In this document: positions 33,840-45,960 of the stretch, piece after piece
Position numbering within the stretch: the stretch's first letter is position 1
How the letters are laid out: each line of letters begins with the position of its first letter
Source: Pseudoscleropodium purum
Taxonomy: Eukaryota > Streptophyta > Bryopsida > Hypnales > Brachytheciaceae
Reading direction: 5' to 3'
Assembly: GCA_963969395.1 (NCBI GenBank)
Contig: OZ017800.1
Location: 9,704,479-9,768,478 of the forward strand
DNA length: 64,000 bases
Translations under genes and position numbers: made by a program
The notes under the pieces: model-generated
What the model was told of the DNA's origin: nothing
The model's database searches: none
What the model saw: only the letters and a program-made list of their open reading frames with translations

Positions 33840-35480
33840 AGACTCAATGCATGCGTTCAAGTCCTGTCTAGTGTGTGGCTTGGTCAATTCTCAAGTCAAT
33901 TTGCCGGGAATGGTCCATTTGTTATGCATGCTTTAACCACTTAATATGCATATTATATATTATATTTTGATTAAATTTTTATTTTTATTTCGTCTCTTTT
34001 TCATGCATTAACTTATCTCTTATTTTATTGATCAATTCCTTTTATTTGAGTTATTTATTTCCAATTCAAATTATATTTCAATCAAATTCTTTCCTTTTAT
34101 TTTTACTTGAGTCTTGGCGTATAGCCATTACGCTCCATCTTTCTCAATGTCAATTTTCTTTTATGCTTTATTGAACTTTTGATGTTGGGTCAATTTGCTT
34201 ATTGCTACCGCTAACAGGTCCTAAGACCATACACAACTACTTTCAATATGATAGTCGATTTACTACCAACTGCTAGTACTCAGTCGACTTAACCTCTCTA
34301 CAAGCCCAACAACTCAATCTTGTTCACTCAAAACTAAACCATTCTCACCTACCAAGTATGTCCCAAGATTGACTTGACTAGTTTTCTTCCAATTCTTAAA
34401 CTTGTAAATAAATTCAAAGACTTATTAGAGAATGCATGGAACTACTTTTTATAATTGTATTTGTCCACTCTTCCTATTAGTTGGTTATTCTGTCAATAAA
34501 TTGAATTACACATCTGTGCTAATTATATCAAATAGACCCAATTGATATGAATCTCAATTACTGGTCACCCCATTGTTGAATTGACTTATGCAAAAATTAT
34601 TTTCACTTATCAAATTTATAATTATGTTCTGGTTCATTTATTGGTCACAATCCGTTTCTCTACTTGCTGTAATGCATACACAATTGCAGTCAAGTAGACA
34701 AACTTACGCTTTTAACTTGCTGATGGATCGATTTCATACAATCATCAAAAATTAGACAAACACATGACTTCATCACACATTACAATAATCTCAACCAAAC
34801 AATTTATCTTTTGGTTCACTTAATTGTCTATCGAGTTGACTACCTGCAGCCACACCAACTTGGCTCCTTGATCTCCAAAGCTTGTCTTGGCCGTTTGGAA
34901 TCAACTCATATTTCTCTCACAATTAAATTGACTACTCTTGGAATTCTATTAATTACTCAAAATTTATGTTAATTGGAAGACTCTCAAACTTCCACATTAT
35001 CAGACGTCACTGTGATTTCCTCTTACTCCATACACAAATGATTGAATTTCCAATCTAATCGACTTGATACTCATGCACATCTAGCTTGCAATTTGACACA
35101 TACAACAGTCAATTGACAACAATTTCTACACCATATACAGATTGCATCACAATCAATTTGATGACGAATCAATTCTCAACTGCAAGTCCGACTACACCAC
35201 TGTCAACTTGACATCGCAACCATATTTAAGGAAGCAATTCAACCATTTCCCAATACATACAACTCACAATTACAGTCTACATGACTTGATTCTTAATTTA
35301 TGAAACAAATACACACACACATTGTCTACTGGACCACACTCCACTATATATACACAATCATCTACAATCCACTCGACCATTTACAGATCAAGCAATTAGA
35401 CCACCTGTCCAGATTTACATACAAAAGCACACACACTACGCACTCAAATAGACAATTTTCACAATTCAAAATATTGTAAG
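33840..35480. other. Non-coding stretch rich in TCAA/TTGA words
   Basis: Less AT-rich than its surroundings and full of short words such as GTCAAnTTGAC, TTGACT and CAATTGAC at irregular spacing. No open frame of note. It could be the dispersed-motif zone of a DNA transposon, but I found no ends. Confidence 0.3.
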
Positions 35481-35749
35481 CTTGATTGCAAGAGCGCCAA
35501 GTACACGACGAGTCTTACAATGATGGTAAGAATTGATTTTTCTAATGAGTAGACATTTAGACTTATAGTCTCAAAAGAAGAAAGACAACCCTTCGTGAGA
35601 AGAGTTGCCACGTCCATTTAACCTTGTTCAAATCTATCAACTTGACTTCTCTATTCCACCCTTTCCAATCTACAACAATTTATACGGCTATTTGACACAA
35701 GAATGGAAATGGAGCAATTACATGGTTCTTTTTACACTTACAACATCAA

Positions 35750-36055
35750 ATGGACCAAAAACAAAAATTTAAATGGCTTACAATCCATAAACCAACCATT
35801 CAAGGGTTGGAATTCATTTTGAGGGAGTTGAAACTTCTTGAAATATTTTTCAATAAATTATCCTTGAAAGACAAAAGCAAATGGCATCTAATGCAAGTTG
35901 TTTCATATTTTTTAGATCTATGTGGAATTAGTTATCAAATTTTGAAGTTGAACTACCCTAGGGCTCAAAAACCATCCACCCCTGAAATGTACATTGCTGG
36001 TACATTAATGAAGGCTATGAAAAAGACAACATGTACAAATTGTGTACATTTATGA
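35750..36055 (+). CDS. Unrecognised 101-codon frame
   Basis: The frame has ordinary amino-acid composition (WLTIHKPTIQGLEF, FLDLCGISYQILKL, TPEMYIAGTLMKAM), unlike the biased frames of the AT-rich DNA around it. It may therefore be a remnant exon. No domain recognised. A possible continuation in another frame follows to about 36260. Its start could be any of several codons. Confidence 0.3.
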   Translation: MDQKQKFKWLTIHKPTIQGLEFILRELKLLEIFFNKLSLKDKSKWHLMQVVSYFLDLCGISYQILKLNYPRAQKPSTPEMYIAGTLMKAMKKTTCTNCVHL

Positions 36056-36517
36056 AATGGGCGGTTCTAAATGCCCAAACTATTCTTGAGCCTCCTACCT
36101 TATGTCCAGAGAGATCATGTAGAGAAAAGTCCAGAATGATTACTGTCATTGTTGTCATGTGTTGTAAGTTAGTAGATCCGTTTGGGTCCTTTTCTATCCC
36201 CTTCATTTTGGTGGAGACTCAATCCATGCCAATAGTATATTATAATGGATGGGAGTCAAATTAACTTATGGAATTTTTACATAAAATAAACAAATATTCT
36301 TCATTCACATTCAAGTAAAGTAATAAACATAAGGGATGATTGGAAAAATTTAGTAGGATTTAGGATTTTGATTGAACTTGTTCATGCCCAGCAGTACATT
36401 TCACTTTTACAAAGACAACCAGTCAATTCACAAGGAGTAAGATATCAAGTATGATAGTGTTGTTGTTTTTTTGTTTTTTTTTTGTTTTAATTTTTGTTTT
36501 AGTGAAGAGTCACAAGC

Positions 36518-39500
36518 TGTCGCAGCTTAAAATTTTGATTTTCTTAGTATGCACCAAAATAGGAACGGAAACTAGCCATTAGGGAACCGAATCCGATTAG
36601 GTGGAGAAGGAAAACTCAAAATTAGCACGGAACGTGAAGTAGTGGGCCTCTTGGATTTAATCCGGTCAGGAGTAACTATCGACGGAAACGGAATACAACA
36701 CGGATTAGGTCTAGGACCGGATTATGGGTGAACCGGATTCATGATGACCAAACCGGAAAGGGTCCAGAGACTATATAAGGAGGAGCCTTCACTGTTGCAC
36801 CCCCTTTTAGAAACTCGAGCTTGAGCGCGCGTGGTCGAGTTTTCGCGTTTGTGTGCCGTAGGCTTTGCTTCCGGTTGAGATCGGAGAGAGAACGTGAGGA
36901 ACGGGACGTGCGGCTAGGAGAGAGTGAGATAGATTGAAGGGGGAATGCCGCCGCTACGTAGGTCTAGACCAGCGAGTCCCTCTAGAGGCGAGGTGAAGCT
37001 CCGGAAAGTCATTCCGGTTATTCCCTCCACAGAGCCGGAAAAGTCTCAACTCATGGAGGATCTCACCTCTATGGGTTGCCTAGGGTTTGCCGAGAAACCC
37101 TGGGGTTTTAGGGAGGAGAGAATGGTCAAGGAGCTCCTCGGAAAACTGTCCAACCAGTTTGACAACACCGTGAGAGGAACTCCCATCCGCTGGAACGAGG
37201 GAATGTGGAGAGGTGTTTACGGTTTCCGGGCAGGAGGGTTAGGAATGGCAAACCGGAAGGATGAGTTTGTCTGAGGCAAGTTCCAGGGAGCCGTCAACCC
37301 GAAGGACGGATAAGCGGTCGAGGATTGTGTGGATGACCGACACCGTCGGCTCCTGCAGTTCTTGGTTCCGGTCCTTCACCCGAAAAAGCCGACCAGGGTG
37401 ACGATCACCCTCGGCAACACCATTTTCGGTGCCCTCAGTGGTACCTGGAAAGTGGACTGGGCACGGATCATTTCCGATCTCGTGGCCCAGCTCGTTAGTA
37501 GAGGTGGGAAGAAGAGGGCCAGTCTAATGTGCCCTTACCTCTTCCACCTCTATCGGGAACACCAAGTCCTCACCGACGCGGAGGAGAAGGTGTGGAGGAC
37601 TCAAGAAGTCCTCATGAAGTATGGGGAGTCAGAAACGGATGACGAGGCCAAGTCCGATTCCGGGTCAGACTGGGAGTCAAGCGAGGAAGAGGAGGAGCCG
37701 ATGCCGCCCATCAAGCGACAGAAGTTGACCCCTTCCCACAAGCGCGGGACGCCTCCCGGTCACGACAGACCGGCCCCGGAAGAGAGACCGGAAGCCGAGA
37801 AGACCGTTTTTGGGGAAGACCCGGAAATGCAAGATCCGTTCAACGGCCTCATCAACCTCCTCTGCAACATCAGGGCGGATTGGGAGGTCAAGCACAGGAC
37901 GCTTTCGGCGATCGGAAAGTTGGTAGGTGCGCCACCGGACAGCAAGTTGGTGGAACAGGTGGCGGAGTGCATCACCAATCCGGAAGAGACCCGGAAACAG
38001 GAAGCGGAGATCCGCCGGTTGCAGGAGGAGGTGGACACCCTGAAGGCAACTCTCTTTGCCTATCAGGAAGACGTGACGGCCACCCGAGAAATGGCGGAGG
38101 AGACTCGGAAGATAGCCGAGCAAATCAAGGCCACCCTGGGAGAGACTGGAACGGCCGCCACCAAAGCGAAGCTCTTCAACGAGAAGATCCACGAGGAGAA
38201 GAAACTATCCGGTTCCCGGATGGTCCGGATTCTCACCGACTTTGCTGAGTAGGTGGAGACAGCGATGGTGGAGGGGCGAAAGGCTGCGGACCGGATTGAG
38301 GAAAGCAGCTGGAAGCTGACTGGAGCAACGTGCTCCAAGGGGATACATCTTTCGGACCTCTCGCTACCGGATTCCTTTCCGGATGCGACCGTTCCGAAGG
38401 GTGGGAAGGATTGGACTCCCGAGTCCAAGAAGTCAGCACGGACTGAGAATCCGGGCACGAGACCGGATATTACAATCGACTTGGAGTCTTCACCCGAATC
38501 TAACTCTGCGGAGGGGGAACGGAACCGGAACTTGAGTGAAGTTTTCGAGGAGCTGGTTCCGAAGAGCGGAAGCCCGACAATAGGATCTAGGGTTGTAGAG
38601 TAGATAGGATTTTGATTTCAGTTAGGAGTAGGAGCGGATCCGGATCCGGATCCGACTCAACAGTATTAGGTTAGCCGGAAGTTAGATTAGGGTGGCGGCG
38701 GGCCCCCACGGGTTTTCCGCTCCTTTTTGTGCTTTTAGGGTTTTTACCCTTTGTATATAAATCGGTTCCTGCGATGGGAACTGGGAGTTTTTCATTTTGC
38801 AAATTTCTTGTACCTTTCTCTTCTCCTCATTGTGTGTCTCTCTCCAGCGCGACAGGATTGTATGATGTGGAGTTAGGATAGTACGAGCCGGTTTGCGAGT
38901 GATTTCTCCCCTTGGTGTTTCTTTTCCAATCCTAGGTGCATGTGAGTAGGTATCTAAGAGTTGGGAGTGAACTTAGTTCCTCAGCACGTCTAGAGTTTGA
39001 GATTCCGGGTGAGAAAGCCGTTGTTAGGCTAGGCAAGTAGGGAGGGATTCCTTAGCTGCGCTAGAACTCCCGGGTGGGAAATCCGGTTGAGTGTCCGATC
39101 TCCTGTGAGGTCTTACCGCCTTAGTTGGTAAACGGAAGAACTTTAGTTGATGTTGGAACGGACGGGTACACTTGTAACCACCTGTCTTCGCACGGATCGG
39201 AAGTAGCATCAAGGTCGTTGTAATATGAGAGGGTCGAGTGTGGGGTCTTTGTATGACCTACAACCCGGATTGCTATCTGGGTTGTTGTGAAGGACCAAAC
39301 CGGATCCGAATTAGCTTAGGAGTTTAGGATGTAGGACAGTGGGTCTTCAGCCACTATAAGTCACGGAAGGAGTGGTGGGCCTACCACTCTCAAATGTAAG
39401 CGGCGACCCCTCTGATGGTGAAACAGAGGCAAAACCAAACCGGATATGATTACGGATACATGATGACCATCCGGACTGGATTGGTCAGGACGGATTTCCA

Positions 39501-39785
39501 GGACTGGAAGTTGTAAGATCCTGGAATTTGGATATTTGCACAGACCGGATAGTTAGTAGGATCGGAAGAAGGAGTAATCCGGTCTATAGTTATCCGGTGT
39601 GGTGGTATTTCTGGTTCTAGATCTAGGACCGGAAAGTAAGATTGGGATATTGACTGAGCTTAACTGCTTAATAGAGCTAGATACTTCACAGGATCTCGTG
39701 GGTTCGATCTTTAGAGTCACTTAGTTATACTCTAGAGCGATTTTTGTGAGTATAATGGGGAATTGACCTGCCCTGTGCTGCGACA
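36518..39785 (+). mobile_element. 3.3-kb TG...CA element, copy 3 (probable solo LTR, older)
   Basis: Complete, 3268 bp, same ends, flanked by CAAGC at 36513-36517 and 39786-39790. More diverged than copies 1, 2 and 4 and closer to copies 5 and 6 (start codon context GGGGGAATGCCGCCG), so at least two subfamilies exist. Distal TATA preserved near 38753. Confidence 0.85.
36945..38603 (+). pseudogene. Element-encoded protein, copy 3, three nonsense codons
   Basis: The frame is unbroken by indels from ATG 36945 to the final TAG, but has a TGA at 37272-37274 (CAA in copy 2, CGG in copy 4; CGA to TGA is likely), a TAA near 37312 (TAC in the intact copies) and a TAG at 38250-38252 (CAG in intact copies). 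Otherwise it follows the same layout, with substitutions spread over the length. Presumably inactive. Confidence 0.8.
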
Positions 39786-40184
39786 CAAGCATAGCATGTA
39801 CCTTGACTCCTTGAGAGGTAGAAGGGGAGCCGGGGGAGGTGGTAGGGACCATCAGACAAGGATACATGAATGTCATTATCTTGGACACTTTAGTGACTTT
39901 TTATGATTCAATTTTATTTTGTTATTCTATTTTTTTAACCCCTAAGCCCTCCAACGTCCAATTTGTAGACTATGTACAGATTCCAAATCAATTTTCAAGT
40001 CTCACTACAGCTTGGATAAAAGTCATCTAATTTGTGGTGATACTTCATCAAGTTCTTCTATTTAATGGTTGGATTGGGTGTTATTGGAGTTCATATTTTT
40101 CTAAAATTACAAGTGTGGAAGTTAGTCAAGCCAAAAATTGCATTGATTTTAGTTCAAAATTAGATATCTGAAAATGAGGGCATA
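39786..40184. other. Spacer, no gene seen
   Basis: The right flank of element copy 3. A 63-codon frame at 39839-40030 has no recognisable motif and no partner. Confidence 0.4.
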
Positions 40185-41470
40185 GATTTTAACTCCTAAA
40201 TGATTTCCACTGTTTTTTTCACCAAAACTACTCCAAAACTACCATTTCTAATACAAGTACCAAATTTTAGAGAAAAGACATTTTTGGACACATGTAACCA
40301 TAGGATCTTGTAGGATGCTAGCCTGAGAAGATGTGGAAAAAATTTCAGAAATTTTCACTATGTAGATTGCAAGATATTAGCATTTGAAGTAACAAAAATA
40401 TTTTTTTTTGGCTCTGCGATTAAACGGGTAGCTACACTTCAAAAGGTCACATTTGTATGAAAAAATATCCAAATGGGTGGTTACTCTTAAAAATTCAATC
40501 TTCAAGTCAAGTTAGCTACATGCTTGAAAAATTTCAGATCATTTGGAATTGTATAACATATATGAAAAAAATAGTAAGTAGAAAGATGTAGAGAAGGATT
40601 CAAAATACTAAATTGTTAATCATTTATTTATGAAATTGAAAAATGCCAATCCCAATGGTTGTAATGTTGTAATAAAAAATCTACACCTAATGTTTTTATT
40701 TTTTTCCAAAAATATTGAAAATTGAAATAAATAAAAGACTTCAAAGTTTGTCTTAGAGTAGTGATTCAAAAACAACCCGCAAACTCCTACGAACTAAAAG
40801 TCCTCATAACTTTTGGCTCACTGGTCCAAATGGAATGATTTAAATCTTTCCAAGTATACATAAATCTAAAGAACTAATTTCAAATTTTAATTTTAAAAAA
40901 AAGTGATTTTTAAAGAATTTTTTTTTTTGCTTGGGTTGCTTGCCGAGTGTTGAAAAGTACATATCAAATCTTTTAAAGTTCTAAAAATTGTTGGACCTTA
41001 AAGGTACTCTTTGGGCACATGTTGTATTAAAATTTTAAGGAAAAAAAAACTTTGTTTGTAGTGAACTGCCCAAAATTTCTATGTTGCCAAAAAATGCAGT
41101 TTGAGAATTTAGGAGTTAAAAACACAAAATTTCAAAAAATCACCATATGAATAGAACCTCATTTCAAATCCATTCCAACAACTTTCATTCAAAAAATGAT
41201 AATATTTTGCTTGTAATTGAATTTAGAAGTAATTATGAATTTTTTCTTTCAAAATTTAAAAAAAATTATTGGTGATAGCATTGAAGAATCTTACTGTACA
41301 AATGGAATCTTAAACTTGAAATCTATAAATTTTATTTATATATAAAATCCAAAATATTCTTCCAAATAGTACTTTAAAATGATTTTTCCAAAGTAGTCAA
41401 TTCTAGAGATGAATGAAGACATTTAGGGATTAATCTTTGAAACCCAGGACATTTAGGGGTTTTTTCTAAT
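40185..41470 (-). repeat. AT-rich diverged repeat, family 1 (inverted)
   Basis: Reverse-oriented relative of 31150-32105 and 24370-25310. It reads from ATTTAACTCCTAAATGATT to the ACATTTAGGGGTTTTTT end. Landmarks match in reverse order, including GTAGTGAACTGCCC and CCAAATGGAATGA. No coding capacity. Confidence 0.55.
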
Positions 41471-42357
41471 ACTCAACTTAATCTACAACTCAGATTGCCG
41501 AAAAAATTTGAAAGTTGCATAGTTAAGCACAATTAGTGATGCAAGCATTGACTTCCCAGGACCACGATTAGCACACAAAGAGAGAGGGGCGTCGATGGGG
41601 ACATTGGACAACGCAATCGCAAGGCATAAGGCTGTTAGAAGGCCGGAATGCACTCGCTCTAGACTTTTGTTTCTCTAATTGCGAACCCCTCACAAGAGCT
41701 ACGACGACTGTATGGCGGATCTAAGGGAGAGTGTGTCTTTTCAATGCAGAGTAAGAGCAATGAAAGTGCCATAACCAAGGACAAGATGCACGCCACACCG
41801 TTGATGTTACTATGACTACTATCAATGCCACAGTGCACACAACCTTGGCCCTTGGCCCTCGCCTCTGTTGAGGTTTTGCTCAAATCTTCTCGCATCTTCA
41901 CAATCTTTTCTTTGATTTTTATGGTCCTTTCCTTTGGCCGAGAGTGCAGCTAGGCTATGATTCTTTGGGCAACGATCTGTTAGTCTTGGTAGTTTGTAAG
42001 GGACATCGCTATAAGGAAGGAGCGGTTTGAGGAAAGGGCTTGTGAGGTCGGTATGTGGGTTGCGCCTCTATAGTCGACATATTTTCGATTTTTTGACCTT
42101 TCCCCTAATTTAGTGCGTCCTTCGCACAGTTGTTGAGTTAGAACTTCGTGGTAGTGCCAAATGATTGATTTCCTTTCTACATTTCTAATTCAATCGTAAT
42201 GGCCAAAGCTTTTTTGTAAATGCAATGAGTGAGATTGGATTTGTCGTAAAGGTGTTGTGGGAATCTAGTTCCTAACTTATTTCCATAATCACAAGTCTCC
42301 AATTGCCCACCTCCCCATTGTTCATAGTAGTGTTTGGTTGATGCAAATGTCTACCTA
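41471..42357. other. Spacer of mixed composition, weak minus-strand frame
   Basis: Less AT-rich than the repeat to its left. A minus-strand frame at 41659-41901 codes for about 80 residues with a hydrophobic stretch (VACILSLVMALSLLLLCI) that could be a membrane segment and an R-E-D-L-rich start. It lacks a convincing ATG context and any recognisable family, so I do not call a gene. Confidence 0.3.
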
Positions 42358-42400
42358 CAGGGTTGACGAATGTCAACATCCGCCCCAAAATAGCGTCCGT

Positions 42401-45400
42401 TGTCGCAGCACAGGGTAGGTCAATTCCTCATTATACTCACAAAAATCGCTCTAGAGTATAACTAAGTGACTCTAAAGATCGAACCCACGAGATCCTGTGA
42501 AGTATCTAGCTCTATTAAGCAGTTAAGCTCAGTCAGTATCCCAATCTTACTTTCCGGTCCTAGATCTAGAACCAGAAATACTACCACACCGGATAACTAT
42601 AGACCGGATTACTCCTTCTTCCGGTCCTACTAACTATCCGGTCCGTACAAATACCCAAATCCCAGGATATCACAACTTCCGATCCTGGAAATCCGTCCTG
42701 ACCAATCCGGTCCGGATGGTCATTATGTACCCGTAATCCTATCCGGTTTAGTTTTGCCTCTGTTTCACCATCAGAGGGGTCGCCGCTTAATTTTGAGAGT
42801 GGTAGGCCCACCACTCCTTCCGTGACTTATAGTGGCTGAAGACCCACTGTCCTACCTTCTAAACTCCTAAGCTAATCCGGATCCGGTTTGGTCCTTCACA
42901 ACAACCCAGATAGCAATCCGGGTCGTAGGTCACACAAAGACCCCACACTCGACCCTCTCGTACTACAACGACTTTGATGCTACTTCCGATCCGTGCGAAG
43001 ACAGGTGGTTACAAGTGCACCCGTCCGTTCCAACATCAACTAAAGTTCTTCCGTTACCCATACGGGTGGTGAGACCTCACAGGAGATCGGACACTCAACC
43101 GGATTTCCCACCCGGGAGTTCTAGCGCAGCTAAGGAATCCCTCCCTACCCGCCTAGCCTAACAACGGCTCTCTTACCCGGAATCTCAAACTCTAGACGTG
43201 CTGAGGAACTAAGTTCACTCCCAACTCTTCGGTACCTACTCACATGCACCTAGGATCGGAAAATAAACACCAAGGGGAGAAATCACTTGCAAACCGGCTC
43301 GTACTATCCTAACTCCACATCATACAATCCTGTCGCGTTGGAGAGAGATACACAACGAAGAGAATAGAAAGGTACAAGAAGTTTGCAAAATGAACAACTC
43401 CCAATTCCCATCGCAGGAACCGATTTATATACAAAGGGTCAAAACCCTAAAAGCACAAAAAGGAGTGGAAAACCCGCGGGGGTCCGCCGCCACCTAAATC
43501 TAACTTCCGGTCTAACCTAATATTGTTGAGCTGGATCCGGATCCGGATCCGCTCCTACTCCTAACTGAAATTAAAATCCTATCTATTCTACAACTCTAGA
43601 TCCTATCGTCGGGCTTTCGACCTCCGGGACTAGCTCCTCGAAGACTTCACTCAAATTCCGGACCCGTTCCCCCTCAGCAGGATTCGGTCCGGGTGGAGAC
43701 TCCAGGTCGATGGTGATATCCGGTCTCGTGCCCGGAGTCCCAGTCCGTGCAGACTTCTTGGACTCAGGAGTCCAATCCTTCCTGTCCTTCGCCATAGTTG
43801 CATCCGGAAAGAGGTCCGGTAGTGAGATATCTGAAAGGTGAATACCTTTGTCGCACGTCGCTCCGGTCAGCTTCCGGCTGCTCTCCTCGATCCGGTCCGC
43901 AGCCTTCCGCCCCTCCACCATTGCCGTCTCCACCTGCTCGGCGAAGTCCGCGAGAATCCGGACCATCCGGGAACCGGATAGTTTCTTCTCTTCGTGGATC
44001 TTCTCATCGAAGAGCTTCGCCTTGGCCGCTGCCGTTCCGGTCTCTCCCAGGACCGCCTTGATCTGCTCGGCCACCTTCCGAGTCTCCTCCGCCATCTCCC
44101 GAGCGGCCGTCACGTCTTCCTGATAGGCAAAAAGTGTTGCCTTCAGTTTATCTACCTCCTCCTGCAACCGGCGGATCTCGGCTTCCTGCTTCCGGGTCTC
44201 TTCCGGATTCGTGATGCATTGCGCCACTTGTTCCGCCAAGTTGCTGTCCAGTGCAGCACCCATCAACTTGCCGATTGCCGCAAGCGTCCTATGCTTGACC
44301 TCCCAATCTGCCCTGATGTTGCAGAGGACGTTGATCAGACCGTTGAACGGATCTTGCATATCCGGATCTCCCCCGGAATTGGCCTTCTCGGCTTCCGGTT
44401 TCTCCTCCGGGGCCGGTTTGTCTTGACCAGGAGGCGTCCCGCGCTTGTGTGGAGGCGTCAGCTTCTGTCGCTTGATCGGCGGCATCGGCTCCTCCTCTTC
44501 CTCGCTGGACTCCCGGTCTGACTCGGAATCGGATTTCGCCTCGTCATCCGTCTCCGACTCCCCATACTTCAGGAGCACTTCCTGCGTCTTCCACGCCCTC
44601 TCCTCCGTATCGGTGAGGACTTGGTTCTCCCGATAGAGGTGGAAGAGGTAAGGGCACACTGGAGTGGCCCTTTTCTTTCCAACCCTACTAACCAGCTGGG
44701 CCACGAGATCGGAAATGATCCGTGCCCAATCCACTTTCCGGGTACCACTGAGGGCACCAAAAATGGTGTTGCCGAGGGTGATCGTCACCCTGGTCGGCTT
44801 TTCCGGGTGAAGAACCGGAACCAGGAATTGCAGGAGCCGACGGTGTCGGTCATCCAAGCAATCCTCGACCGCGTATCCGTCCTTCGGGTTGACGGCTCCC
44901 TTGAACTTCCCTCGGACAAACTCATCCTTCCGGCTCGCCATTCCCAAACCTCCTGCCCGGAAACCGTAAACCGCTCTCCACATCCCCTCGTTCCAGCTGA
45001 CGGGAGCTCCCCTCACGGTGTTGTCAAACTGGTTGGACAACTTTCCGAGGAGCTCCTTGACCATTCTCTCCTCCCTAAAACCCCAAGGTTTCTCGGCAAA
45101 CCCTACGCAACCCATGGATTTGAGATCATCCATGAGTTCAGCCTTTTCCGGCTCTATGGAGGGAATAACCGGAATGACTTTCCGGAGCTTCACCTCGCCT
45201 CCAGAGGGACTCGCTTGTCTCGACCTACGTAGCTGAGGCATTCCCACTCACATCTACCTCACTCTCTCCTAGCCGCACGTCCCGTTCCTCACTTCCTCTC
45301 TCCGATCTCAACCGGAAGCAAAACAGACAAAACACAAACGTCCAGACGCACAAACTCCAAAAACTCAACCGCGCGCTCTCAAGGTCGAGTTTCTAAAAGG

Positions 45401-45704
45401 GGGTGCAACAGTGAAAGCTCCTCCTTATATAGTCCCTGGACCCTTTCCGGTTTGTCATCATGAATCCGGTTTACCATCATAATCCGGTTCATCATCATCA
45501 TCCGGTCCTAGACCTAATCCGTGTTACATTCCGTTTCCGTCGTTAGTTACTCCTGACCGGATTAGATCCAAGAAGCCCACTACTTCACGTTCCGTGCTAA
45601 TTCTGAGTTTTCCTTCCCCACCTAATCGGATCCGGTTAGCTAATGACTAGTTTCCGTTCCTATTTGGGTGTATACTAAGAAAATCAAAATTCTAAGCTGC
45701 GACA
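42401..45704 (-). mobile_element. 3.3-kb TG...CA element, copy 4 (probable solo LTR)
   Basis: Complete, 3304 bp, flanked by TCCGT at 42396-42400 and 45705-45709. Nested inside a hAT-type MITE, hence younger than it. The sequence is nearly identical to copies 1 and 2 and the frame is intact. Confidence 0.9.
43583..45241 (-). CDS. Element-encoded 552-aa protein, copy 4 (intact)
   Basis: Open from ATG 45241 to TAG. It differs from copies 1 and 2 by a small number of mostly conservative residues (for example Phe for Leu in the VYGxRAGG segment, Lys for Glu in the acidic stretch, EVES for ETGS near the C-terminus). Same acidic, basic and coiled-coil layout. Function unknown. Confidence 0.75.
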   Translation of the reverse strand: MPQLRRSRQASPSGGEVKLRKVIPVIPSIEPEKAELMDDLKSMGCVGFAEKPWGFREERMVKELLGKLSNQFDNTVRGAPVSWNEGMWRAVYGFRAGGLGMASRKDEFVRGKFKGAVNPKDGYAVEDCLDDRHRRLLQFLVPVLHPEKPTRVTITLGNTIFGALSGTRKVDWARIISDLVAQLVSRVGKKRATPVCPYLFHLYRENQVLTDTEERAWKTQEVLLKYGESETDDEAKSDSESDRESSEEEEEPMPPIKRQKLTPPHKRGTPPGQDKPAPEEKPEAEKANSGGDPDMQDPFNGLINVLCNIRADWEVKHRTLAAIGKLMGAALDSNLAEQVAQCITNPEETRKQEAEIRRLQEEVDKLKATLFAYQEDVTAAREMAEETRKVAEQIKAVLGETGTAAAKAKLFDEKIHEEKKLSGSRMVRILADFAEQVETAMVEGRKAADRIEESSRKLTGATCDKGIHLSDISLPDLFPDATMAKDRKDWTPESKKSARTGTPGTRPDITIDLESPPGPNPAEGERVRNLSEVFEELVPEVESPTIGSRVVE

Positions 45705-45960
45705 TCCGTTTTTCGGACGCACGGACGCAGCGTCCTGACCGCCGTCGGAAAGCGGACGGGTGGGGCGGACGGACGGGGCGGATGCCCAGATCGTGCGGAC
45801 CAGATCAGTCCGCGCGTCGATCGGACGGCCGTAATCGGGCAAACGGGGCGGACGAGCGGACAAGCGGACGGGGGACAGGCGGACGCTGCGTCTGCCAAGA
45901 CGCGAATGTTAGTGGACGCTGCGGACACAACGTCCGCGTCCGGACGTCGTGTCAACCTTG

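Larger units (their letters stand above)
42358..45960 (-). mobile_element. GC-rich hAT-type MITE split by element copy 4
   Basis: Left part 42358-42400 begins CAGGGTTGAC. The right part resumes after 45709 and ends GTCAACCTTG at 45960. Both sides are flanked by TCTACCTA (42350-42357, 45961-45968), a perfect 8-bp duplication. Removing the 3.3-kb insertion and one TCCGT leaves a MITE of about 295 bp with the same CGGACG-rich interior as its relatives. Confidence 0.9.

Noticed and set aside
39680..39725. GTGGGTTCGATCTTTAG near the 3' end of every 3.3-kb element looks like a tRNA T-arm / B box
   Set aside because: No A box, acceptor stem or anticodon arm could be folded around it, and it recurs only as part of the element.
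41659..41901. Small membrane-protein gene on the minus strand
   Set aside because: One hydrophobic stretch only, poor start context, no family, no neighbours.
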